The position numbers and the translations under genes were made by a program. A model generated the notes under the pieces. The model saw only the letters and a list, made by a program, of their open reading frames with translations, did no database searches and was not told the origin of the DNA. Shown in pieces: positions 49,001-61,000 of a DNA stretch of 64,000 nt (position 1 is its first letter; every line of letters begins with the position of its first letter). The DNA lies in NCBI GenBank assembly GCA_027922465.2, contig BQMF02000048.1, positions 1,054,001 to 1,118,000 of the forward strand, read 5' to 3'. The DNA is from Turritopsis dohrnii. Taxonomy: Eukaryota > Cnidaria > Hydrozoa > Anthoathecata > Oceaniidae.

Positions 49001-52000
49001 ACTTCTCTATGAGTGGTTCAACTGATCGGTTTGAGTGATGTTCAAATGATCAATTTAGTTGTTATACAAGGATGTTTCAAAGTATTTCAAAGTACATACC
49101 TAGAGCGGAAAGGTCATCAGTCGGTAATTTAATCTCGTACCCACTTCCATTATTTTTCTTGAGAATCAAAGACGGTTTTTTTGTATTTACTGCCACCTTC
49201 AAAACTTTAAAGCAAAGAATAATATTTGAACAAAAAAAGCACATTCATTTTTACAAACTTCAAAAATCATAATTCTTAAGGAGTTCTCCATACCAATATT
49301 TTCTTGATCAATCTGAAAAGAGTTGTTCAATTTGTTGGCAGTAAGTTTTGAAATATCTTCCATAAGCTTGATTACTTGACCAGCTGTTTTGCTTCGATCA
49401 ACCTAGATTTGGTAGTATGGCAAAACTGCAGTGGACATTACAAAACAAAAACACCTCTACAAAGACCTTTCCTTAATATTCGTTTAAATATTTATAGCAT
49501 ACAGTATCAAACAAAAATTCTATTGTTACACAGATTTACCTTTGGAATGTCATACCATGCAAAGGTTGATGTATTTGACAGTATGTTACTCACAAATGAA
49601 GTCATTTTCTGAAAGAAATATTCAGGTGTTCAGAAAGAATTCCCCTAATCCATAATTATTCGATTAGCTCTGGTTCAAATGCAACATAAGAATGTGTACT
49701 GCTGAGATAATTTTTCTGAAACAAATCATACTGCTATGAATTTGACTTTATATCAATATGATTGCAACATACCAGTCATGCAGACACCTGTTTTAGTACT
49801 AAAAAGAATATGCCTCACTTTAGAACAAATTTCAATTTCATCGATTTCATTAGAGAGTTTCTTGGTGAGAATAAATTGAGCGTATTGCATGGTCTGTTTG
49901 ATATCTCCACCGTACAAAGGAATCGTTTTCGTTACTTCGTCCAGTTTTGTCAACACATCTCGACCAGAAACACGTTCATCGCGGACCTAATCACAATTTG
50001 GAACACCGGTTACTTTTTTATACCTTAATGCCAACCTTAATTATCTTTAACGCCTTAAATGGCACTACAGTGCAACCTCCAAATTGTGACAACCTCCCAT
50101 CAATGACCACTAAACTTTGGTCCCGTTACAGTCAAACTCTCATAAGAAAACCTCCCCACAGCGACCATCTCCAATCAACGACAATTTCAAGTTGCTCCCT
50201 GGTTACACTGTACTCTCAAAACAATCCGCTAATTCATCTTCTCACCAATAACAGGATCTGTTCTATCTCTTTGGAAACACAACCACTTAAGTCAGGAGAG
50301 TCATAAACAGCATGAGAAGACTGCGTAGCTGGTAAGCATTTACGTGTTGCAAAACCTTTGAGAAAAATGAAGTTTAGGTACATGGTCACACATGAAAGAT
50401 GGTGAAACAGTACATTGGAATCATGAGTCATAGCAGTATTACCTGAAACACCTCGCGGGCATGCAACCACCGTCTCACCACCGCTAAATGTACGTGGCCA
50501 TGCAATTCTTCGAAAGTCTTGTTCTTTACAAAAATACGCTTCATTGGTTTGAATGAAATGAGGAATCCCTGAAAACAGAAAGTTATCGTCTAGTAATCTG
50601 CGTTTCATTTTTCATAGAGCAAAAGAGGAACCTAAACCGTCATTTCAATATTTCCACATATTTATACGTTACTGCTGGATTAAGTAGTAAAGATGCGTAA
50701 TGATGGTAGTTGTAGGATTTAAAGTCAATGTAACTTCAACTCGTGTACTGGAACGATGAAGATATATACATCTATACATTTATACATCTATGCATCTATA
50801 CATATATCGATCCTTACGGTGATTGCCTAGGTGTCGCAACCTTTACATCCCTACATTTGTATCAGGAAGATCCTTATGCTAACTCGGTGCATTAGAATTT
50901 TTTGAGGAAGAAAATGAGATCTTTTTTCATTTTCATAATTATGGCTCATTCCAACGTTCAAGCCGATTTCTACATTTGACGTAGGTATACTACATTTGTC
51001 GGTGTTATTACATTTGTCGTTGAATTTTACTACATTTGTCGAAGTTACTACATTTGTCGTAGAAAATTTACTACATTTCTCGGTGTAACAACAGAGAGCA
51101 GCATTTTCATTTGCGCACATTTCTCTCTGCATTTCGTTTCATGAGTCTATCATTAAATTGAAAATCTTACTTCTGCATAAGTTTCCATTTCCATAGTAAT
51201 TTTTTGGACAACGGCAAACATAAGATTCTTTCGTGTTAATACAAGAGGCCAAAGCATCGCATAAATTTTCTCTGGGATGTAAGCATTCGTTTCGACCTAA
51301 ACAACAGGAATACATTTATATTTTCCTTTGAAACTTTTAAGCATCAAAAACGTCTGCAGTTCATTGATACGCTAACACTCAATCTTAGCTGCAAGAGCAA
51401 AGAAAAATGGAAGCCTGTTCCTTTACATTTAACTTACTATTTGTAATGACCAACAGGTCTTCTTTTCTGAGCTTGCCATTTTTAGAATTAGTGAAGAGAC
51501 GAATGTTTATGTAATAAGCTGTGGTTGGCTTCAAATTCCGCAATATGATGCTGTTGCGTTTAGTATCGTTGTATCTTGAAACAAAAGATTTGATAACTTC
51601 TCATAACCTCAAACCCAGAGGGTCTCTTGTCTTTTCGATATCCCGCTATCCATATATCGAAAACGCAAGAGACCCTGGGTTTGGGGTTGAATTACTTGTT
51701 CACAAAAATTTTTTTCATGCTCAATTTATTCATGGCCCATCGCTGGTACATGGTACTTTTGATAACGTTATACCTTGTAGATTGATTCTCCGTTCTGTAG
51801 AATACTCGATATGTTATATGAGGTGACATTTCAGGGTCCACAACAAAGTCCCAGCTTAGACTAACAGAATTTTCTGTTGAGCTTGACACAAAGAAATTGT
51901 CTATTGATGGAAAGTCTTTAGCTGCAAGTAAAAAAAAAACATTATACGTTAAAACTACAAGCTTGGTCAAATTATCTCACCTGGGATCAGGAAGAAACCA

Positions 52001-55000
52001 TAGAGAAAAATTATTTACAGTGTGTCCCAGAGAATCTTAGATTTTAGGTCTTAGATTTTAAGAGGCTATAATTTTTCACGCATGCATCAGATTTTAGCAA
52101 TTTTTACTTCATCCGATGGGATTTCTTCCAGTGATTTTAAAAACCTATATTTTAAATAATTTAGTCCAAAACTTTTGTAGTAAATAGGATTTCTTTAAAC
52201 TGTCACGGTTAAGGAATTAATTCCTTAATGGTTAATAAAAAGTAAGTTTTCACGTGCAATTATTCTTTTGTTTATTAAGAACTTGTCGCGGGGTTACCGA
52301 ACACAATAAAATTAATATCTCATCACAAAATTAAAAATTGTGAGACGGGGGTTTCTACAAAATTTTGTGCATCTTATGCGCAATCTTTAGTTGCTACTTA
52401 AAACAAAAAGTGTTCTCCACTGAAATCCAGAGTCTATTAGATTTGAGAAGTAAAATTGTTGACGCAGCAAATAATCGCCGCTCTTCATGAAATGACAGCA
52501 AGAGGACATCGCTGTGTTCAGAAAAACGGGGGACATATTGAGACTGCTTAAAATTTTGTTTTTAATGACTCTTTTGTTTTACAGCCACTTGATTTGTTAT
52601 TGTTTTTGGTAATGACCTTTGCTGATTATTGTAAGATGTGTTAGTTAACCATTAAGAAGATAAGTGGATTTTTTCATGGTAAAATCCTTAATTGCTTCCA
52701 AAATAAAAGCTTTTGGAGGACAAAATATTAATTTTCTAAAATCCTTAAATAAAATTCAATGGTGTAAATATCCCTGAATTCTGATGTATGGTTGAAAAGT
52801 TATAGATTGTTAAAATCTTAGACCGAAATTCTCCGGGACACACTGTATTTCACTTTGATTGGTTCCATTGTTGTTATCTAAATTATTGCTGTCAAATGCA
52901 CAATTGAAATACAACTCACGTTCCAGATAAGTTCTAATCACGTTGGAAATGCTTGTGGCTTTACCCAATTTCCCGATGCTTGAAATCTCCACCATATACT
53001 TAGTGCCAGGCGACAGTTTTGTCAATGCCAATGAAATGAAATTGGCAGACGTTGATACATTACGTCTAAGTACTTCTATATTCTGTTTGGAGATTTTAAT
53101 TAATGCAACCTGGAAATTGAACAAACAGTATAGAGTTAATTTTTTCAATCCAAATAACTTCTTTGCACTTATAACTGTATGAACGAAGAATTAATCAAGC
53201 TCTAAGTAGTTTTTTTTTCACAGTTTGTTTGATAACTTTATTGGCGTCAAAATTAATATAACAATATAAAATCCAATAAAAAATGAAATTAGATAGATTG
53301 AAAGTTTGATGTTTCTTCAATATAATAACAGAAGTGTTATGAGAAGTCTCCTAACAGCTTCAAAAACAACGCAGTGTTGATGAAAAATGATCTGGAGTAA
53401 CGGTAGGCTGTAAGCATACTGCATAAGATTAATTCTGTGCTACTTTGTTTGTTCCTTACATGAATGTTTCTCAACCAATTAAGAAAACGGAAACACAAAC
53501 CATTGCAATTACGCCGTGTTGCATTGTGTCATGCATTACACAGTATTGTTTTTCCAATGTATAAGCAGCTATTTGCTACAAAACTTATCTATTTGCTACA
53601 AAACTTATCTATTTGCTACAAAAGTTGTCACTTAACAAAAGTTAAGTTATTTATTTTCTGCTGAGCATAATTCCAATACGATTTATTTAATACTGTTTAT
53701 AGAAGTAAATGTTTACAAGAATAGAAATAAAATTCTTTTTCATATAAAAGGCTTTCGGAGAACCTAACCATATTTAATATACTAAAGCTGTTAGAAATTG
53801 CAAGTATTCAAACCACTTTTAGATAAAAATAAATGATTCATTTTGCTTTTATGATTGGTTTTCTTGTTCTGCGGCATAACTGGCTGGGTGCATTGGGTGC
53901 GATCGCACCGCCATCGGATTAAGCTTGCCCTTTTTCATTTTTGAAACGATATTCTTTTTACAAAATTATTAAATTCATTAAATTACTTAGCGCTTTGTGC
54001 ATTTGCTGCTATGATGTGAAGTGTGCTATTGCTTTACGATTGTTTGTTCTAGCGTAAATACTTAAAAAACGCATCTGCCCTAAGTTTAACTCAGTTACAC
54101 CACTGTTGCTGTTTATGTTTTTGAATAAACTTTTTTAGGGTCTGTGACAAAAGTATTATCATTTAGTCCTTCCGACACGATAACTGTTTGTTTCAATATT
54201 TTTTGACTATCATCCTTGTGGAAATTATGTTTTGGAGTATTCTAGCATACTTTCAAAAAAAGTTTGCTTGATTTGTGTCATAAATGAACTGTTTTTTATA
54301 TAACCCTGAAGTATCAATTTGTCTGTCCGACATAAAAAGTACTCTTATAAAAACATTCAAACCTCATAGCCGACAATTAAACCTTTTGGTGGGTGTGGCT
54401 TTCTCCATGTTGCATACACAGTGGTGCTGTCGTTCACCAACAACTGCAGTCGTGATGGGGAATCAGGTACTGGAAAGATTAATATTAGAGAAATGAAATA
54501 ACAAAACACAAAATAAAAGTTTATCACTGTCAATATAAGAATGAAAAAAGTACAATTATTGAGGTGAATAAAATTAACAAAACTACCCAAGCTGGCTATC
54601 TCAGCAAGCATTTACTGTCAGTTTTGCTGATGCGAATATGAGCGATTTCTAATGCAATATAGTATTCAAAAATGCGTTTTCAAATGGATTTCATTTCAAC
54701 AAATTTCGTTCTTTACATCAGACAGTAAAGAAACCATAGTGTGTATAGTATTTGTCACATTTTTTGAAACTGAAACATGAACAATAACATTGAAAGAATT
54801 ATGATGAAACAACCATGAACGAGTGATGTGATAGAAATCATGTACGTAGTATACATCCAGAACAGTATGGTAATGTGTAATCATGAATGCACCGTGGCGG
54901 TAAATGGATCTGTCTTTGGCTATATCAAATTTTCTGGCTTTTCAAGTAGAAGAATTAATGTTTATTACAGTTACAATCTAAACCTCTTCAACAGACTAAA

Positions 55001-58000
55001 TATTTCGACCTAGTTGCAGGGACGACGGAAGCTTATCTAAGATGGTACGGCGAATGTAGCAAGCGAAACATTTTCAACTGCAGTCGCTGGAGGTTTGGAA
55101 AGTTTTAGTGCTGTAAAGAAACCCGAAGATGGTCTGAACATTTTGATTTTAAGAGTGTTAAGAAGCTATAACTGGCTGATACGTGGTCAAACTGGCTGAT
55201 ACGTGGTCAAACTGGCTGATACGTGGTAAAAGTTCTGGTACGACAACCGCCGTACCTTGTTGTACCTGTTGCGTCGCCCCTGAGTTGAAACTATGTTTTT
55301 CTTCTATGAAAGCGATAGATAATCTCACCTCCATCTGATGTTTTGCACGTAATCGTGTTGCTTGAACGAGTCTCGCCATTCTTCAAGTTGGTGAATATCA
55401 TGATTTTATACATACTGACCGGTTCTTTTAACATAAGAACAAATAGCTATTAACGATGTTGCAAAGTTGTAAAATGAAATCAGTTAAAATACAGTCAACA
55501 AACGAAAACTCACCGAGGTTTTTTAAGCATTTCTCGTTTTGATATATCCCGATACTCGTCCGTTTGACCATGGAGCTGTTTCCTATTCTGTACTGCAAAT
55601 ATTCCGCTTGAATAAGCTCATAGTAATCTTCTGGCTTCATCCACCGAACACATATTGAAGATGATGTGATGTTACACGAAGCCGTCATCACAACATCGTC
55701 TGAAAAAAACATCATCAACATAAATAAACGTCATGCTGAGTCATCAGTTAAGTACTTACATCAGCTGTCATAGGCTGTTACTTCAACATATAACTTCGAG
55801 ATGAAAAGTCGTTGAAAAGTTGACGAGAAACTATTCTTCGTGCTCATCATTCACGCAAATATAATGTTTGCAAAAGTTAAAATTGATTAAGATTTTTCAA
55901 CATTTTCTGTAAATGAACAAATCCAAAAAATTCATCTGCATTTTTTTTTTCTTGAGACATCTCATTGATCGTTTAACGATGATTATGCTCAATTATCTCA
56001 ATTATCTCTTTAATGCATCATATACCTACCAAAATGTATGTAATAATAATCAATAAAAATAATGTAATTATATTATTCACAATCACAAAATGAGGGAACA
56101 CATGCGCATCGGACAGCAACTAATTCAGCACTGCATCATGATAGTTGCATAGCAAATAATGGTAATAATTGAAGATTATCCACTTAGAACTTCTTTCTAT
56201 ACTATACCAAAATGCCCCCTCAAAGCTTACATTCATAAATAATCATTACCTAGATATGATGTGTATTTTTGTCGAATTGTTTTTTCGTGCAATAAATCTT
56301 CCCAAACATAGATTTCGTCATAATCTGAGTGAATTGTGAAATTTTCACTGCCAAGTACAAGTGGGATTTCCTGGCCAAGAGAGATTGATTTCATCGCTTG
56401 AAATGGCGGCTGAATAGGTTTTACTATGTTTGCATTTAAGTAGATCTTCAAATCCTGTCCATCCCAAACAAAGGTATGATGTGACCATAACCCAGGTTTA
56501 CATTTATACCACTTTGATATTCGGGAAGACTTGTGTTCAATAAGGAAATTCATCAATGCACCTTTGGCTCTTAACACCCAACTCGATGAACCAATGACAT
56601 GTTGTTGTGATGACGTTATTTGAAAACGTAACCATAGTGATAAGATGATGCCGTTTCTGCATGTTACAATGGTGCTGATACAATCTAGTAACATGAAAAG
56701 ATTGGTTGCAGAAGAACTTCTAAACATGCTGGCACTGCCACTTTGGTATGTTAAAGGGGCTCCATACTGAAACCGAAATTGAAATTGAACTGTATGAAAT
56801 AAGAATTTAAATTAGTTCCATTCAGTAAATGAGATTTTTCTTCTTGCAAGTACAGGAACAATTTGTTATTTGTAATACACTAGAAATTGCAGAAGTTATA
56901 ACTCAAATTTCCATGGGGACGATGACCATTGTTCTAAATATCAATTGTTATCCTCAGTAACCAGTTGAAATCCGTATCTTGGGATTGCAAAGCTTATGGA
57001 AAGCGAATGTCTAAGTTATAATTCATTTGACGAAGCTTGATCGTATTGGAGTATTTCACATTTTCATAAACCCACTTGCCACCTTCCCCCTTTTTGGCTG
57101 TAACATAAAAACCTTTGCATCGTTTATGAAAAAAACGATACCTCAGGGAAAGGTGTCATAGTGCTTTTTATCATTTTTAAGCGCATAAGTAATTAAAACA
57201 AACAAATGCAAGACAGTAAACTGTTGACGTAACGTAATTCCTGTTAAGATCTACTTACGTAACTTGTGTGTTCACAGAAACAATGCCTGATTAAGATGCT
57301 CAATATGATTTTACTAAATCTGATAGCGAAATGCTCATAATTACGATTTTAAACAAAAAACGTAATTTTTCTGTATTTCATGGGCTGACTCACCATCAAA
57401 GGTTCCAAGGTGTAATGCAACTCCATCACCAGATAACGTCAAATAATTGTTTTTTTGCTGGTGTGTGGTCCCAATTGAGGTAAATGATGCACCACTACCT
57501 ATAAACCAAAGAAAACTGATTGGATTGTGATTAGGCAACCAACGGAGACGCGTACGTTATTAGCTGGTAGTGGACAATCTTGTTTTAACAGCTATTGGTT
57601 GAAATTAATGGTGTGGTGTTCATTAAATCCGCCATGAAGTAATAGGACCCCACCCTGAAAAGGCATCCGTCACCTCAGTTTCAAATCACATGACCGTAGG
57701 ATGTCTTTTACCTTTTAAGTGGGCAATTGTGTTTGTCATTTCATCTTTGATATCAAACATCGTTTCGGCTTTATCGAAAGACCAATAGTGATCGGCTAGA
57801 AAAAGGAAATTGTGGGTTGAAGTGAACAGTGAACAATAATTTTAAGTAGATCTATACATCACAGGGCATGCAAAAGACGCATGTATACATGTCAGTGGAT
57901 CTATGGAGTTTATTAATTTTTTTTAAATGTCTATGGTACTATATGTTTGTATTCCTTCATAAAAAACTTTCTTTGCATCTTTTTTCTTCAAAGCGTGTCA

Positions 58001-61000
58001 TATATTGGTCGATAAGATGTAATAATCCATTGTTAGGAATAAACATGAATAAACAATAGGTACCTGAACTAGCATGAAAGTAAACAAGTATCAAGTAAAC
58101 ACGTAAACAAATCATTCTTGCTTCACGAATGGTATGTCGCAGTAACGAAAGTTCTTTTCTCTATAATTAAAATAATAAATAGACTCACTACAAAACCTTC
58201 TGAAATATGTAGCTTACAATTTCTGAGGGTTTTACATTCGCTTGTACCAATCATAAAACGACTTTGTTTCGAGTTTAAAACGGATAACTAATTGACAAAG
58301 ATGGTCACTGATTGACGAAGATGGTCACTGATTGACGAAGATGGTCACTGATTGACGAAGATGGTCACAGATCTCATCTATGGCGATCTATGACCAACTA
58401 TCGCTGATTTTGCTTGAACGCAGTATTCACAGTACGGTTCAGAAAAGTAACTCTTTGAAAGGAAAAGTTAACTTTAAGAATTAAACTTTGAGTTAAAGTG
58501 AAATAGCATATTCCCTTTAATAAGTCATCTGCCATCTAGTAAAGCCTGGTTTAGACATGGCGATACCACGATTGAAAAAAAAATTAATCGTCCCAATCGC
58601 CAGTATTTCGCTAGTAATAAGTAATCAACCAGTAGTTTTTGATATTTCATCGTCGTAATCGTTGACGACGTTTTTGACGGCGATTTTGGCCATTACAAAA
58701 GTGTTCACATTAGACGATTACGACGATTACACTGAATTTTAATCGTCATAATCGACGTTATCGCTAGGTCTGAACCAGGCTTACATGTTGCATCTAAAAT
58801 AATGCCGTTTGTTAAAAACTATAGAAATGTTCAGGAAACTTCACTTGATACCCAAATTTAATGAAGGTTTTGGCCACGAAATATATGTGGCGAAGACACC
58901 GGTGCTTTATTCATAAGAGAAAACATTGTATTCAAAATCAAGATTTTGATAAAATAAACGGTGCCTAATAATCCCAAAAGTTCATGTGCATTAAAGTTTT
59001 CAAGACGGGGGCAAATACATATTATCGATTCATACCTAGCAACATTACTACTAACATGTGACCTTGGCTTCTTGTATAAAAAAAGAACATCAACGTGAAA
59101 TGAGAACATATTGCTGACTCAGTATTTCATTATGACATAGCCTAGGCGTTTCAGTGGCTGATCTGGAGCTAGTGGAAAAAATGTAAAACCAATTCTCCCT
59201 ATCTTAAGTATTTATTAAGTCATGGCCACTATTCTGATCTTAATATCTCATCGCTCCTCCATAAAATTTTAATATGCTCTGGATCCACAACTGTGCTCCC
59301 TGTTGTAATTTCGCAGTGTGGAAATTCGCTAAACTGTTACCACAGAGAAACGAAACTCTACCATGTAAAGTTCAAGTAATGCCTTTAGTAGATCATCACA
59401 ACGAAATCCGTAAAAGTAAATTTCGCTATCTTCGCGTGTCTCCAGGTTTTTCCTTGCTACTTTCCAGGACACTCTCCTCCCTCACTCTCCTTCCTCACTC
59501 TACACTGTCTCTTTCTATGTTTTTATACTTTTATTGGTAATTGCATTTCATTAGCGGGATTCGGAAAAATCATGTTTCGTTTACACGAACCTATTTTTCT
59601 ATAGATTTGTGGGGAATTGTATACAACTTAGTAGAGTTGTTCGTGAATTTTTCCCTACAAAGTCATTAGAAACTTCACATCAACACTTGAAATAAGCGTG
59701 CAAAGTAATGATGTTTCTTTTGATGCAACAAAAGGCTTTAAATCTCTGAAGTACCGTTTTAGTAGAACAGTTTCAAAATAATTCTCACAAGTAATTGATT
59801 TTTTTCGTGTAACAGGCTCGTCGAGTTTACGAATCTTCCTAATCTGGTTTAATTTCTCTAGCAATTACACTACTTTTGATAAAAATAAAAATATAAGAAT
59901 GATGGATCAAAATTCACTCTATTGTGTTCTGATCCTTTGCTGAAATAAACTGCAGGGTCCCAGTGAACATAGTCATAAAAAAGTCTCTACAATGAAGCGC
60001 ACTTTTATTAAAAGAGTGTGTATAATTTGGCATACCGGAAAAGTGAGACCCGGGACCCGGGACCCTAAGGTGGTGGGACCCGGGACTCTCCAAATGTTAG
60101 GTGGGACCCGGGACCCGGAACCCTACTAACTGTAAGTGGGACCCGGTTCATTTTCTGTATTTTAGTATATGACTTAAATATAAATAAAGAAAAAAATAAG
60201 AAACTTCTCTTACCTACAATCCCGGACATAAATTGTGGCAAAACTGATGTTTTTCATGAAGAATTCAAATACACACCCCCTCCCCCAGAGCATCAATGTT
60301 TTGAGTTGTGTCCAGCCAGGGGCCCCAACAAACATTGATAACATTGATGGTGGTGGGGGAAGGGGGTCCTGATGACGTGAATTTCGTGCTTATTGCCACA
60401 ATATTTTGTCCAGGATTGTAGATGATCTACGTAGCTGGAACCACGTGTGTTAATGTAAATGTCACACAACAATTCTTTTAACAAGTGTCAAATGATTTTC
60501 ACATTTCATGTTTTGAATCTTGCGTGATATTTCCGAAAACAAAAGAATCTTATTTGGTCACGAACATTTTATTTTTATTTATGTCTTTATGTAGTTGGTT
60601 ACACATAGTTAGAAAATGTACTAACTAAAACCAACTGTATGAAACCATAAAATAAAAGATAACATAAGACATACATGCATAAAATATCTATATAAGTATT
60701 TACTAATATAAAATACGTTTGTAGAGGCTAGCGAACAACCGAGTGAGTGCCACAGAGTTTACACGAACAGAATAATTGAACTGACTTAATAGCAGACTTA
60801 AACTTAGCCAAGTCTGGTAATGATTTAATCCCGGCAGGAAGATTATTCCAGGCTAAGGAAGCCCGGAAATGAAAAGAGTTCAGTCCAATACTGTTCTTTA
60901 AAACGTGCTAAAAGATCTCGATTGAAAAAATGTTTTCCATTTCTGCTGATTCCGGGCATTATCATTTTAACAAGCAGTTAATCAACTTGATTGTTATTAT

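Larger units (their letters stand above)
51438..55699 (-). other. Exon block: three fibronectin type III domains
   Basis: Each domain is encoded by two exons: 55699-55514 with 55424-55329, 54469-54363 with 53109-52920, and 51921-51774 with 51574-51438. The second is the clearest, PDSPSRLQLLVNDSTTVYATW, then GYEVALIKIS and LSPGTKYMVEISSIGKLGKA. The third has SLSWDFV and LKPTTAYYINIR, the first SSSICVRWMKP and MYKIMIFTNLKNGE. Domain borders are phase 1, as is usual for shuffled modules, while the internal introns vary. Confidence 0.88.

Noticed and set aside
49947..50306. 119-codon plus-strand frame
   Set aside because: It is antisense to GAIN and HormR exons that are strongly supported.
59009..59045. 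Possible extra receptor exon (KPRSHVSSNVA)
   Set aside because: Splice signals are acceptable but its end phase does not fit the next exon, and it shows no domain similarity.
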